The notes under the pieces: generated by a model
The model's input: the letters and a program-made list of their open reading frames with translations, nothing else
Told to the model about the DNA's origin: nothing
Database searches by the model: none
Assembly (NCBI GenBank): GCA_965206015.1
Contig: CBDBIW010000015.1
Coordinates: 682,001-746,000 of the forward strand
Direction of reading: 5' to 3'
DNA from: JAJCYL01 sp965206015
GTDB taxonomy: Bacteria > Bacteroidota > Bacteroidia > Cytophagales > Cyclobacteriaceae
Length of the DNA stretch: 64,000 bases
Shown here: piece by piece, positions 44,736 to 54,483 of the stretch
Numbering within the stretch: position 1 is the stretch's first letter
Layout of the letters: each line of letters opens with the position of its first letter
Position numbers and translations under genes: made by a program

Positions 44736-45110
44736 GTATTCATACCTCAAATTCTCTGTCGGATTGGCTCTGGCTGATTTGAAGGAGAGATAGCTCACAA
44801 GGGAGCCAACTGATAGCCAACGCCATACCAATAGCTGTCAACAGCATCCATCCACTGACTTCAATGCGGCAGGCAAACTCATCCAATCAGTTATTCATTA
44901 CAAAATAACTAATGGGAATCCCGATAAAGAGCGAAATGAATATTGGTTGGGTCAGGCTTCCAACAATCAGTTTGACGATCTTGAAAGTAGAAGAACCCAA
45001 TATCTTTCCGATCCCAATTTCCTTTTACGCCTTTCGGTGGTAAACGAGGGCAAGCCAAACAACCCAAGAGTGACAGATTCTCATCCCTTCCTCCCAAGGC
45101 CTAAAATATA
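44736..45110 (-). pseudogene. C-terminal remnant of an FtsX/MacB-type ABC permease
   Basis: Minus-strand frames spell KEIGIGKILGSSTFKIVKL, VGSLTQPIFISLFIGIPISY, EFACRIEVSGWMLLTAIGMA and SYLSFKSARANPTENLRYE in the order of the C-terminal part of FtsX-fold permeases (EIGIRKVLGAS..., ..R.E.S.W, ..A..NP...LR.E). Stops and frame changes break it. The N-terminal half is absent. Such permeases are multi-copy in Bacteroidota. Confidence 0.65.
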
Positions 45111-45353
45111 AACCGCTGTGTTAGGCCTTCTCTGCGCCCTCCATGAACGCACACTTCCAGCGGATATTTGGTGGAGGGTGCAATTCAAATTGCCTGGCCA
45201 ATTCAGCCAGACTCTGACGTTCCTGAAGCGCGGCATGTGAATTTTCGTCTCGGTTTCATCGGTTTCAGTTTCAAATTTATCAACTTAACCAATGGCCCGA
45301 TTTTCGGAGAGTACTACACGTCAATTGACAGTCCCCTTAATATTAAGAAGTTT

Positions 45354-45371
45354 CCTTCGACAGGCTCAGGA
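45354..45371. repeat. Dispersed repeat copy (ccttcgacaggctcagga)
   Basis: Half-copy of the same family as 44584-44661, shared core atcctgagc in reverse complement. Located 18 bp after the YebC-family stop codon on the opposite strand. Confidence 0.45.
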
Positions 45372-45388
45372 TAAAAGTTAATGGTGAA

Positions 45389-46099
45389 TTATTCAATATT
45401 CGTATAAGCCGCCTGTACGTCCTCATCATCTTCAATTTTACCCAGTAGCTTTTCTACTTCTTCCATTTGCTCATCGTTGAGTGCGACGGGAGTAGTGGGG
45501 TAGTGCTTTAATGAAGATCGGGTCACTTCAATATTCATTTCTTCCAGGGCAGACGAAAGTGTTCCGAAATTAGTATAGTCACCATAAACAAAAACAGCTT
45601 CCTCTTCAGTTTCAATTTCCTCTAGTCCGGCATCAATCAGGTCAAATTCCAATTGCTCCAAATCAATTTCATCTGATTGTGGGATTTTAAAAACAGCTTT
45701 TCGTTCAAACATAAACTCCAAAGACCCGGAGGGTACAATAGAACCCCCAGCTTTTGAAAAATAAGATTTGATATTGGCAATCGTTCTATTGGCATTGTCG
45801 GTGGCACATTCAATAAAGAAGAGTACACCATGAGGGCCTTTCCCTTCATAGGAGAGTTCCGTAATGTCCGCAGGGTTCTTTCCACTTGCTCGTTTGATAG
45901 CCGAATCGATATTGTCTTTCGGCATATTTTGAGCCTTGGCGTTCTGAATAGCGGCTCTCAACTTCGCATTCATTTCGGGGTCAGGACCACCTTCTTTGGC
46001 AGCAATCGTCACTGCTTTCGCCAGTTTGGGAAAGATTTTGGACATGGTGCCCCATCGTTTTTCCTTTGTCGCCCGGCGATATTCAAATGCTCTTCCCAT
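45389..46099 (-). CDS. YebC/PmpR-family protein
   Basis: 236 residues, full length. N terminus MGRAFEYRRATKEKRWGTMS, then FPKLAKAVTIAAKEGGPDPE, MNAKLRAAIQNAKAQNMPKD and NIDSAIKRA in order, then the typical GPHGVLFFIECATDN and the acidic end. The family covers transcription regulators and translation factors that help ribosomes at proline runs. Which role applies here is open. It sits between modA and modBC on the opposite strand to both. Confidence 0.92.
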   Translation of the reverse strand: MGRAFEYRRATKEKRWGTMSKIFPKLAKAVTIAAKEGGPDPEMNAKLRAAIQNAKAQNMPKDNIDSAIKRASGKNPADITELSYEGKGPHGVLFFIECATDNANRTIANIKSYFSKAGGSIVPSGSLEFMFERKAVFKIPQSDEIDLEQLEFDLIDAGLEEIETEEEAVFVYGDYTNFGTLSSALEEMNIEVTRSSLKHYPTTPVALNDEQMEEVEKLLGKIEDDEDVQAAYTNIE

Positions 46100-46228
46100 G
46101 AATTGGAATTTTCGGCAAAATTAAACAGCCAATTTCGAAAAACTAAAATAGACTTATTGATGTAAGATAGAATGTTATGATATGATAACTTAGAGGCCGA
46201 AAAATAAATGAGATTCAGTCACTGACCG

Positions 46229-46903
46229 ATGTCGACATTTTGGCAACCCTTTATTCTTAGCCTTCAATTAGCACTATTGACAACTATATGTTTGGCGGTG
46301 GTTGGGTTTGGGCTGGTTTTTTTAATTACTAATTATCCATTCCGCCTAAAAAATCTGGTTAAGAGCCTGGTAACGCTGCCTTTAGTGCTACCCCCCTCAG
46401 TCTTAGGATACTATTTATTGACAAGTTTTCAACAAGACACCTTTTTAGGGAAATGGTTTAGTGCCTTATTTGATATTCAATTAGCCTTCAGTTTTGAAGG
46501 CATATTATTAGGTTCTATTGTTTTTAGTTTGCCCTTCATGGTTAACCCGGTAGTTTCAGCCCTGGAGAATTTACCTGACTCACTTAAGGAGGCGTCATAC
46601 ACTTTGGGAAAGTCTGGATTCACTACTTATATCAAAGTGTTGTTACCCAATATTAAACCGGCAATCCTCACGGCTGTAATCATGACTTTCGCCCATACCA
46701 TTGGTGAATTTGGGGTAATACTGATGATTGGAGGTAATATTCCAGGTGAAACAAGGGTTGCCTCTCTGGCTATATACCACGAACTCGAAGCCCTCAATTA
46801 CGACATAGCGGATAGTTACTCATTGATATTATTAATCTTCTCCTTGAATGTTTTGCTCCTTGTGTATTTCTTTCAGAAGAAATTTAAAACTGATTTCACA
46901 TGA
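46229..46903 (+). CDS. modB: Molybdate ABC transporter permease
   Basis: 224 residues with five or six membrane segments (FILSLQLALLTTICLAVVGF at the start). The permease EAA loop is LKEASYTLGKSGFTTYIKVL, preceded by LPLVLPPSVLGYYLL, a ModB signature. GEFGVILMIGGNIPGETRVA is the ModB C-terminal part. Its stop overlaps modC by 4 bp. Confidence 0.92.
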   Translation: MSTFWQPFILSLQLALLTTICLAVVGFGLVFLITNYPFRLKNLVKSLVTLPLVLPPSVLGYYLLTSFQQDTFLGKWFSALFDIQLAFSFEGILLGSIVFSLPFMVNPVVSALENLPDSLKEASYTLGKSGFTTYIKVLLPNIKPAILTAVIMTFAHTIGEFGVILMIGGNIPGETRVASLAIYHELEALNYDIADSYSLILLIFSLNVLLLVYFFQKKFKTDFT

Positions 46904-47748
46904 TTGAGGTCAGATTTGAAAAGCAATTGCATGGACAATCGGGAAGGCTGGATCTTAATATTGATTTAAATCTAGAGCAAGGTAGATTCTATGCAATGAT
47001 GGGCGAATCAGGTGCCGGTAAAACCAGTATTTTGAAAGCCATTGCTGGGTTGGTAAGGCCAGAAAAGGGATTCATTAGATATCAGGATGAAATATGGTAC
47101 GACGATAAATCAGGAGTTTTCGTAAAGCCTCAGAAAAGAAAAGTAGGTTTCGTTTTCCAGGATTATGCCTTGTTTCCAAATATGACGGTGGAACAAAATC
47201 TGTCCTATGCCTTGGGGGACTCCTCTGAGAAAGAACTGCTCAATGAAATATTGGAATTAATGGACTTGAAATCGCTGGTAAAAAGCAGACCCCTGGAATT
47301 GTCTGGTGGACAACAGCAACGATTAGCTTTGGCAAGAGCGATTTTAAGGAAACCAGAGATAGTATTACTGGACGAACCTTTATCCGCACTTGATCGAAAG
47401 TTGAGGAAAAAATTACAGAACGATCTGGAATCACTACATCGCCATTATGGGTTTACAACCTTAATGGTGACACATGATGAAAGTGAAGTAAGTCGCTTGG
47501 CTAATGAAGTTTTAATCCTTGAAAATGGTAAGATCACTCAGAAGGGTTCACCCCTGTCAATTTTAAATCCTGCCATAGCATTAGAAAAAATGGAAGGTGA
47601 AATACTAAGCATTGACAAAGAAAGTGGTGAGGTTGTAATATCTCAGGATAATGGAATTTTCAAGATAAAAATTGGTTTAGAGAAATTGGAAGGATTGTCA
47701 ATTGGTCAGCAAGTTGGATTGTCAGCAAAAGAGTGGAGTATCAAATGA
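46900..47748 (+). CDS. modC: Molybdate ABC transporter ATP-binding protein
   Basis: 282 residues. Walker A GESGAGKTS, the Q-loop in FVFQDYALFPNM, signature LSGGQQQRLALARAIL, Walker B EIVLLDEPLSALD and switch VTHDESEV. The C-terminal TOBE-like part (GEILSIDKESGEVVISQDNG) is short. Overlaps modB by 4 bp and the next gene by an ATGA. Confidence 0.93.
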   Translation: MIEVRFEKQLHGQSGRLDLNIDLNLEQGRFYAMMGESGAGKTSILKAIAGLVRPEKGFIRYQDEIWYDDKSGVFVKPQKRKVGFVFQDYALFPNMTVEQNLSYALGDSSEKELLNEILELMDLKSLVKSRPLELSGGQQQRLALARAILRKPEIVLLDEPLSALDRKLRKKLQNDLESLHRHYGFTTLMVTHDESEVSRLANEVLILENGKITQKGSPLSILNPAIALEKMEGEILSIDKESGEVVISQDNGIFKIKIGLEKLEGLSIGQQVGLSAKEWSIK

Positions 47749-48965
47749 GAACGAGACGTAGATTTATTAAGAAGACAGGACTGGCATCGATGGGGGTTAT
47801 AGTCAGTAATGAAGTTGTCTTTAGTGACAAGCTACCTCAAGGGGTAAAATTGCTGGGAATAGAAAGGGATGACAATCTCCCATCAGGGGTCAATCTGGAA
47901 ATGACCCTTTTAAATGATTTACCCTGGAATATTGAAGCAAAAGCGCATCTACTTGACGATGCGATTACTCCAGCCGATAAATTCTTCATTAGGAATAATG
48001 GAGTTGTTCCTGAGAATCCTGATCCCAAATTATGGCGGTTGACTATCGAGGGTGAATCTGCCAGAAGCTTAAAGTCTTATTCTATCATTGACCTAAAGTC
48101 TCAATTCAAAACTTACAGCTATCAATTGGTAATTGAATGTGGAGGTAATGGAAGAAGTGAATTTAATCCTCCGGCGAAAGGCAACCAGTGGAGCATTGGG
48201 GCCGTGGCTTGTGCCAAATGGACAGGAGTGAGGCTGAAAGATGTATTGGAAGATGTGGGTATAAAAGAGGATGCTGTTTATATTGGATACTATGGAGCCG
48301 ATACGCATTTGAGTAAAGATTCCAGTAAAGTAGTTATTAGCAGAGGGGTACCAATAGAAAAAGCATTGGAGGACCAGGTGCTAATTGCCTGGTCCATGAA
48401 TGATGAAGACATTCCACTAATGAATGGTTATCCGTTACGATTGGTAATTGGCGGTTGGCCTGGGTCAACATCCGGCAAGTGGCTTAATAAGATAGTTGTG
48501 AGAAATCAAGTACACGATGGACCAAAAATGGGTGTAGACTCCTATCGACTTCCGTGCGATCCTATAGCTCCCGGGTCAAAAGTGCCAGATGAAGACATGT
48601 GCATTATTGAGTCAATGCCAGTAAAGTCGCTGTTAACTTATCCTAAATCGGGAGCAATAATTAAAGAGGGGAGAACCCTTGAGGTGAGAGGACAGGCCTG
48701 GGCTGGAGACTATAGTGTTTCTAAGGTTGAAGTCTCGATAGATTTCGGAAGTAGCTGGCAACCATGTGAATTGAAAACTCCGCCCAATCGATTAGCCTGG
48801 CAGCAGTGGAATACGGAGATTAATTTTCCTCAAAAAGGGTACTATGAAGTTTGGGCGAGGGCTACGGATGAAAAAGGAAAATCTCAACCCATGGTAGTAC
48901 CAGGGTGGAATCCGAAGGGGTATTTAAATAATGCTTGTCACCGAATAGCTGTAAAGGTCTCATGA
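47745..48965 (+). CDS. Sulfite-oxidase-family molybdopterin enzyme (SorA-like)
   Basis: 406 residues. The N terminus (MRTRRRFIKKTGLASMGVIV) is a twin-arginine signal, so the protein is exported folded. The Mo-ligand Cys lies in QLVIECGGNGRSEF, followed by WTGVRLKDVLEDVG and GYPLRLVIGGWPGSTSGKWL. The C-terminal dimerisation part (IKEGRTLEVRGQAWAGDYSV) is complete. Coupled to modC by ATGA (47745-47748) and to a haem protein by ATGA (48962-48965); I start at 47745, not at the upstream codon 47733. Reaction likely sulfite or related oxidation. Confidence 0.87.
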   Translation: MRTRRRFIKKTGLASMGVIVSNEVVFSDKLPQGVKLLGIERDDNLPSGVNLEMTLLNDLPWNIEAKAHLLDDAITPADKFFIRNNGVVPENPDPKLWRLTIEGESARSLKSYSIIDLKSQFKTYSYQLVIECGGNGRSEFNPPAKGNQWSIGAVACAKWTGVRLKDVLEDVGIKEDAVYIGYYGADTHLSKDSSKVVISRGVPIEKALEDQVLIAWSMNDEDIPLMNGYPLRLVIGGWPGSTSGKWLNKIVVRNQVHDGPKMGVDSYRLPCDPIAPGSKVPDEDMCIIESMPVKSLLTYPKSGAIIKEGRTLEVRGQAWAGDYSVSKVEVSIDFGSSWQPCELKTPPNRLAWQQWNTEINFPQKGYYEVWARATDEKGKSQPMVVPGWNPKGYLNNACHRIAVKVS

Positions 48966-49339
48966 GAGTCGTCATCTTATTCTCATTTCTTGGTTTAATC
49001 AGTTGTTCACAAAAAGAATCTGAAAAAGCCTCTCCACTTCTGGAGAAACAAATTACCGAGTTTAAAGATGAGGCGAGGCGAGCTTTACCGGAAGGTGTGA
49101 CCAAAGAATTGGTTGTTGCGAACTGCGTTCATTGCCATAGCTATAAACTTGTGACTCAAAATAGTGCCACAAGGGAAGGTTGGCAAAGCATGATTATTTG
49201 GATGCAGGAAACTCAGGGGCTTTGGCCATTAGGCAACGCCGAAGACCAGATATTAGATTACCTGTCGGAGCATTTTGCCCCAAAGAATACTGGCCGCAGA
49301 GCACCGTTGAGTAATGTGGAATGGTATGAACTTAAATGA
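48962..49339 (+). CDS. Lipoprotein with a haem-c motif, electron partner of the Mo-enzyme
   Basis: 125 residues from ATG 48962. Signal with lipobox (ILFSFLGLISCSQ), then one CxxCH haem-c site in VVANCVHCHSYKLV and a downstream Met region (WQSMIIWMQETQGLWPL) for the axial ligand. Directly coupled to the SorA-like gene, as in SorAB pairs where the cytochrome takes the electrons. It is a small cytochrome of the DUF-like SorB type. Confidence 0.82.
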   Translation: MRVVILFSFLGLISCSQKESEKASPLLEKQITEFKDEARRALPEGVTKELVVANCVHCHSYKLVTQNSATREGWQSMIIWMQETQGLWPLGNAEDQILDYLSEHFAPKNTGRRAPLSNVEWYELK

Positions 49340-49821
49340 GTTGTGATAAGAGATTTGATGAGTTTATCGGTTAAAAAGTTGCTAATTTTTTAGTTGCTTG
49401 ACTTTTTCGCTGACCTGTGGAGAGCATTTAGCATTCTTCCTGCATCATCAATTTTACTGCGAACGTTTTCCAAGTCCTTATCTTTTCAAAACCCAAAATC
49501 AATTGATTAAGGATTTCAATAAGGCTTCCAAAAGCAATTTCATAAAAGCGGACCTGATCTTTTTTTACTCCATCGGGTACTACCTTCGGCTATGTTGCTG
49601 CTTACGGATACAACCGCTCTTCTCAACTGATTGGTCAATATCCATATTGCTCTTCCGAAGGGAAGCTCTCCGCGATCTTGCAGAGGTCTTTAACAAGCTC
49701 TTTTAATCTGTGCTGCACTACTTCTTTTCAAGGAGTATGATAAAAATATTTACAAGAGGCTGGTGAGATTTCTTAAATAATTTACTCCTTTAATATATAC
49801 ATCGTAAACCGTATTACTGAT
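49340..49821. other. Stretch with a decayed four-helix-bundle gene
   Basis: No intact gene between the cytochrome and fecR. Most of the span is the S23 remnant listed separately; the last 80 bp before fecR hold its leader, in which I see no clear TAnnTTTG box. Confidence 0.5.
49390..49735 (-). pseudogene. Four-helix-bundle (S23/IVP) protein remnant
   Basis: Frames together read KELVKDLCKIAESFPSEEQY, then TNQLRRAVVSVSSNIAEGST, KKDQVRFYEIAFGSLIEILN and finally ENVRSKIDDAGRMLNALHRS. This is the order of the S23 four-helix-bundle family (E.YGLTSQLRRA..S..SNIAEG...). At least two frame changes and a stop break it. In Bacteroidota this family is often free-standing and multi-copy. Confidence 0.7.
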
Positions 49822-50898
49822 TTGAAGAATTTCAACTCTTTAAAGGACTTAATTGAAGATTCGGATTTTATGGACTGGGTCCACAACCCGGGCAAAGCAC
49901 CTGATCTCAAATGGACTGCCTGGGTTCAGGAAAACCCGGAAAGGGAGGAAATGATTGAGAATGCCAGGGAGATATTGCTTGCTCTCCGCACAGAGTTCAG
50001 TCCGGATGAGATTAGTCCTGTCAAAATTGAGAGGATTTGGCAAAGGATTCAATCTGCAACAGATGATAAACGTTCTGCTGATTTTATTGCTGATTCTTTG
50101 CCTGATGAGGCTTATGCAGAGAGAAGTGGGGCAGCATCAAAATATTCCGGGAAAACATACTACCTGGTGGCAGCTGTCACATCGCTTTTACTTTGTATTT
50201 TGATTTTTCTGGGAGAGAGTTTTAGGGGTGAAAGTAAAACACAGGAGATTGTGTATACTTCAAAACATAATCCTCTTGGTCAAAAATCAAAGATTCAATT
50301 GCCAGATGGGTCTGTGGTTTTTCTTAATTCAGAAAGTACTATTGAATTCGTTCAGGGATTTAGCGATAGTACCCGAACTGTGCGGCTTGCAGGTGAGGGG
50401 TTTTTTGAGATTGCAAAAGACCCGCTAAGACCCTTCATTGTAGAGGTGAGCGGCCTGAAGGTTGAAGCGTTAGGTACTTCGTTTAACATTCAATCATTTC
50501 ATAGATCCAATGTTGAAATCCGGCTGTCTTCCGGGATTATTGCTGTATGGGTTACGGGTACTTTATCAGATGTCCAACTAAAGCCGGGAGAAATGGTATC
50601 GTGGGTAGAAGGCTCAAGTGATTTGGATATTGAAATGATACAGCCCAACAAGATTGGTAGATGGAAAGATGGTTATCTAGTCTTCAGGGACGACAGGTTC
50701 ACTGAAGTTGTTAAAACACTGGAACGATGGTATGATGTACAGATTAGTTTCTCAGAGAGAGACTTTGGAGGGAAAACCTGTACGGCCGAATTTGACAACG
50801 AGAATTTGAGGAATGTACTGGAAAGTTTAAGTTATTCGGTGGGTTTCCAGTATGACCTGAATGGCATGAATGTAAAAATTCGTCCTGACCAAAGGTAA
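49822..50898 (+). CDS. FecR-family anti-sigma factor
   Basis: 358 residues, TTG start. Cytosolic N-terminal part (~1-105, FMDWVHNPGKAPDLKWTAWV), membrane segment YLVAAVTSLLLCILIFLG at ~115-135, then the periplasmic FecR domain (TSKHNPLGQKSKIQLPDGSV, VRLAGEGFFEIAKDPLRPFI) and a C-terminal domain that meets the STN domain of SusC. No ECF sigma gene is next to it, only the S23 remnant. susC follows 165 bp downstream, so this protein likely regulates it via a sigma factor elsewhere. Confidence 0.9.
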   Translation: MKNFNSLKDLIEDSDFMDWVHNPGKAPDLKWTAWVQENPEREEMIENAREILLALRTEFSPDEISPVKIERIWQRIQSATDDKRSADFIADSLPDEAYAERSGAASKYSGKTYYLVAAVTSLLLCILIFLGESFRGESKTQEIVYTSKHNPLGQKSKIQLPDGSVVFLNSESTIEFVQGFSDSTRTVRLAGEGFFEIAKDPLRPFIVEVSGLKVEALGTSFNIQSFHRSNVEIRLSSGIIAVWVTGTLSDVQLKPGEMVSWVEGSSDLDIEMIQPNKIGRWKDGYLVFRDDRFTEVVKTLERWYDVQISFSERDFGGKTCTAEFDNENLRNVLESLSYSVGFQYDLNGMNVKIRPDQR

Positions 50899-51063
50899 TA
50901 AAGAAGTTAAATTATGTATCACTAAAAATATCATACAATGAACACTTATGACACTTCCCAGATAGTTGCGAGTAAAGCCTGTTGATGAAATAAGCAGCAT
51001 TCAACAGGCTCACCCACAACTAAAAAAACAACTAAAAAAATGGTTTAATTAAAACACTAAATT

Positions 51064-54000
51064 ATGAAATCCTGTTTTAAACTAATAATTCTGAAATTGT
51101 CACAGTATACTTTCTTGTCACTTTTGACCCTATGCCTTTCAATGCCAACACTGTTGGCAGAAAAAGGATTTGCACAAAACAAAAGTGTGAAAGAGATAAC
51201 TGTGCAGCTAAAGAAAAGTCATGTTACAGTTGAGAAAGTTTTTAAAACTATCACTTCCCAGACAGACTTTACATTCAATTACAGCAAGGAGTTGATTGAT
51301 ATCTATCAACGAGTGAGGCTCTCTATTGGAGAATTCAGCGTTGAAGAAGCACTACTACAATTATCAAAAGAAGCCAGCCTTTCCTTTCGCCAGGTGAATA
51401 ATACTATAAGCGTAAAACCGATACAATCCGAAAAAGATAAACCGCTGGAGATTAAGGTCCGGGAGGACCTTAAAGTTAGCGGGAAAGTTTCGGATGAAAA
51501 CGGCCAGGGTCTACCTGGAGTGAGTGTTGTGGTGAAGGAATCAACTACGGGCACAATCACTGACAGCGAAGGCATCTATAGTATCAATGCAGATGAAAGT
51601 GCCATACTGGTATTTAGCTACATAGGTTATGAAACCCGGGAATTAGCAATCGCCGGCCGTAGCATTGTTGACATTTCCATGACACCGGATGTTGCTCAAT
51701 TGGAAGAAATTGTGGTGATTGGTTATGGTGTCCAGTCGAAAAGAGAAGTATCAGGAGCTATATCATCGGTATCTTCAGAAGACCTGGGAGAGGTTTCTGT
51801 AGATGCCTTTGGAAGAGCACTCACAGGTAAAATTGCAGGAGTACAGGTGCAACAGACTACTGGTGCTCCCGGAGGTAATATTGTAGTCAGGGTCAGAGGT
51901 GCGAGTTCGCTCAGTGCGGGAAACGACCCTCTCTATGTAATTGACGGTTTTCCCGTAGAACAATCAAATATTGGTGCTAGTGACCAGGGATTTAACCCGC
52001 TGTCCTCACTTAATCCAGATGATATTGCGTCGATAGACGTATTGAAAGATGCATCGGCTGCCGCAATTTATGGATCAAGAGGTGCAAATGGTGTCGTAAT
52101 AATTACGACAAAAAGAGGCTCATCCGGTAGGGCAAAACTTAATTTCAATGCTTCATATGGGGTACAATCAGTGATCAATAAGGTTGACCTGATGAATGCG
52201 GACGAATACCTCGATTTTGTAAGGGAGTCCTACCAGAACGCAGCTGCCACTAATGCACCTGACTTGTCCCTTCCAGATTTCATCCAAAATGGGAGTCAGT
52301 TTCAGGGCACAGATACAGATTGGCAAGATGAGATTTTTCGGCCGGCTATTGTCCAGAATTATCAATTATCTGCCTCGGGAGGAACGGATGATTTCCAGTA
52401 TTTTATTTCTGGAGGTTATCTTAACGAAGAAGGTGTTGTGTTAGCATCGGACTACGAGCGTGTCTCGCTGCGGATCAATTTGGATGCTCAACTTACCGAA
52501 CGAATAAAGTGGGGGGTTAACTTCACTCCCAGTTTTGGCACTTATGATGAAGTAAATGCTGAAGGCCACTGGGCAGGTAATGCGGTTATCAATATGGCCT
52601 TGATCAATTTTCCTTTTCTACGTCCTGACCAGGATTCGGAAACATTCGTGAATGCCGACCCTAATTACAGCTGTTGTGGAGTGACTAATCCGGTAACTAC
52701 GGCAAATGACTTTGATGCCGTCAGCACACAATTCAGGACGCTAGGGAATACTTTCCTGGAAATCGATTTGATCGAGGGCCTTAAGTTTAAAACTAGCTTA
52801 GGCATCGATCTGGCTGAATTTGAAAGGAATGAATTTAATCCAGCCCGAATCCAGCGAAATAACAACAACAACACGGCCAATTCAAGGAAATTGTCTCAGC
52901 GAAGCTGGCTGGCAGAAAACACAATAAATTATACCAAGTCCTTCAATGAACACAGTCTGTCAGTATTGGGAGGCTTTACTTATCAGGAATTCAGAGAGCA
53001 AAATAATTTCATAGGTGCCGAAGGGCTGACGAATGAACTATTACCTACAATAAACGATTTCAATGCAGTCAATAATGCTAGTTCTTTTGTCCAGGAATGG
53101 GCGTTGGTATCGCTAATTGGTAGAGTAAACTATGCTTATCGAGATAAATACTTTTTAACTGGTACAGTGCGAAGAGATGGTTCTTCGAGGTTTGGTTCAA
53201 GTAACAGATTTGCGACCTTCCCGTCAATTTCTGCTGGATGGTCCATTTATGAGGAGCCATTTCTCAATGACATTACAACTTTGAGTGAATTAAAGCTTAG
53301 GGCCAGTTATGGTGCAAGTGGTAACAACAGGATTGGTAATTATGCTTCAATTGGACGTTTAACTGATGAAACATATGTATTCGGTAGTGACAATGGAGCG
53401 TCAGTGACCGGCCTTCGCCCGGAGAATATTGGAAATGATGATTTAACCTGGGAAACCACAAAGCAATTTGATATCGGTTTGGAAGTCGGGCTCTTCGACG
53501 ATCGATTATTCCTTATTGCTGATTATTATAATAGCAAGACTGAAAATCTATTATTGGCAGTTCCCATTCCCACCAGTTCGGGCTTCAGTTCGTCTCTTCA
53601 GAATCTGGGAGAAATCAGAAATAAAGGTTGGGAATTTAGTGTCAGTTCAAAAAACTTTGTTGGAGATTTTTCATGGAGTACGGGTTTTAATATTTACTTC
53701 AACAATAACGAGGTGCTGAAATTAGGACCTGCCGGAGATCCCATACTATCAAATGGTGCAGCGGGTCAGGTTCATATCACCGAGATTGGTGGCGAACTGG
53801 GTGCTTTTTATTTGCTAAAGCAGGAAGGCATCTTTCAGACACAACAGGAAATTGATAATAGTCCAACATGGGATATTTCAAGAGGTACCTGGCCTGGTGA
53901 TGTGAGATATGAAGACGTGAATGGTGATAAAATGATCACCGCTGATGACAGGACCGTGGTGGGTAACGTTCAGCCTGATTTCATTTGGGGACTGACTAAC

Positions 54001-54480
54001 ACCTTAAATTATCAGAATTTTGATTTCACTTTGGTGATTAATGGTGTACAGGGCAATGATGTCTTAAACTTCGCCAGGCGCTTCACTACTAATGTTGAAG
54101 GCAATCAAAACCAATTGGCCAGAGCTAATGACCGCTGGAGATCACCCGGCGACCCAGGTAACGGCACTACCCCAAGAGCCAATAGAGTGACAAGTGGTAA
54201 CAATAATCAACCGTCGACGCGATGGTTAGAAGATGCATCTTTTATCAGAATACAGAATCTCACTTTAGGTTACAATTTTCCTTCATCAATTGTAGATAAC
54301 CTTAAGATCAGATCTCTAAGAGTATATGGAGCTATCAACAATTTAGCATACATCACTAATTATTCTGGTTACAATCCGGAGGTTAGTGCTTTCGGGGGCA
54401 GCCCACTAACACCGGGTGAAGACTATGGATCTTATCCGTTGTCTCGAAGATTCACGTTGGGCGTTAAAATGGGATTTTAA
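51064..54480 (+). CDS. SusC-like TonB-dependent receptor with N-terminal STN domain
   Basis: 1138 residues. Signal peptide to about residue 38, STN domain (ITVQLKKSHVTVEKVFKTIT), CarboxypepD_reg-like domain (VSGKVSDENGQGLPGVSVVV), TonB-box area, and plug with the SusC marker (DVLKDASAAAIYGSRGANGV). The barrel ends in RRFTLGVKMGF. The STN domain means signalling to FecR, which is upstream. Together with SusD it takes up glycans or peptides; no enzyme gene nearby names the substrate. Confidence 0.95.
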   Translation: MKSCFKLIILKLSQYTFLSLLTLCLSMPTLLAEKGFAQNKSVKEITVQLKKSHVTVEKVFKTITSQTDFTFNYSKELIDIYQRVRLSIGEFSVEEALLQLSKEASLSFRQVNNTISVKPIQSEKDKPLEIKVREDLKVSGKVSDENGQGLPGVSVVVKESTTGTITDSEGIYSINADESAILVFSYIGYETRELAIAGRSIVDISMTPDVAQLEEIVVIGYGVQSKREVSGAISSVSSEDLGEVSVDAFGRALTGKIAGVQVQQTTGAPGGNIVVRVRGASSLSAGNDPLYVIDGFPVEQSNIGASDQGFNPLSSLNPDDIASIDVLKDASAAAIYGSRGANGVVIITTKRGSSGRAKLNFNASYGVQSVINKVDLMNADEYLDFVRESYQNAAATNAPDLSLPDFIQNGSQFQGTDTDWQDEIFRPAIVQNYQLSASGGTDDFQYFISGGYLNEEGVVLASDYERVSLRINLDAQLTERIKWGVNFTPSFGTYDEVNAEGHWAGNAVINMALINFPFLRPDQDSETFVNADPNYSCCGVTNPVTTANDFDAVSTQFRTLGNTFLEIDLIEGLKFKTSLGIDLAEFERNEFNPARIQRNNNNNTANSRKLSQRSWLAENTINYTKSFNEHSLSVLGGFTYQEFREQNNFIGAEGLTNELLPTINDFNAVNNASSFVQEWALVSLIGRVNYAYRDKYFLTGTVRRDGSSRFGSSNRFATFPSISAGWSIYEEPFLNDITTLSELKLRASYGASGNNRIGNYASIGRLTDETYVFGSDNGASVTGLRPENIGNDDLTWETTKQFDIGLEVGLFDDRLFLIADYYNSKTENLLLAVPIPTSSGFSSSLQNLGEIRNKGWEFSVSSKNFVGDFSWSTGFNIYFNNNEVLKLGPAGDPILSNGAAGQVHITEIGGELGAFYLLKQEGIFQTQQEIDNSPTWDISRGTWPGDVRYEDVNGDKMITADDRTVVGNVQPDFIWGLTNTLNYQNFDFTLVINGVQGNDVLNFARRFTTNVEGNQNQLARANDRWRSPGDPGNGTTPRANRVTSGNNNQPSTRWLEDASFIRIQNLTLGYNFPSSIVDNLKIRSLRVYGAINNLAYITNYSGYNPEVSAFGGSPLTPGEDYGSYPLSRRFTLGVKMGF

Positions 54481-54483
54481 GTT

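Noticed and set aside
45168..45374. 68-residue plus frame near a repeat
   Set aside because: No motif, no start signal, ends inside the dispersed repeat.
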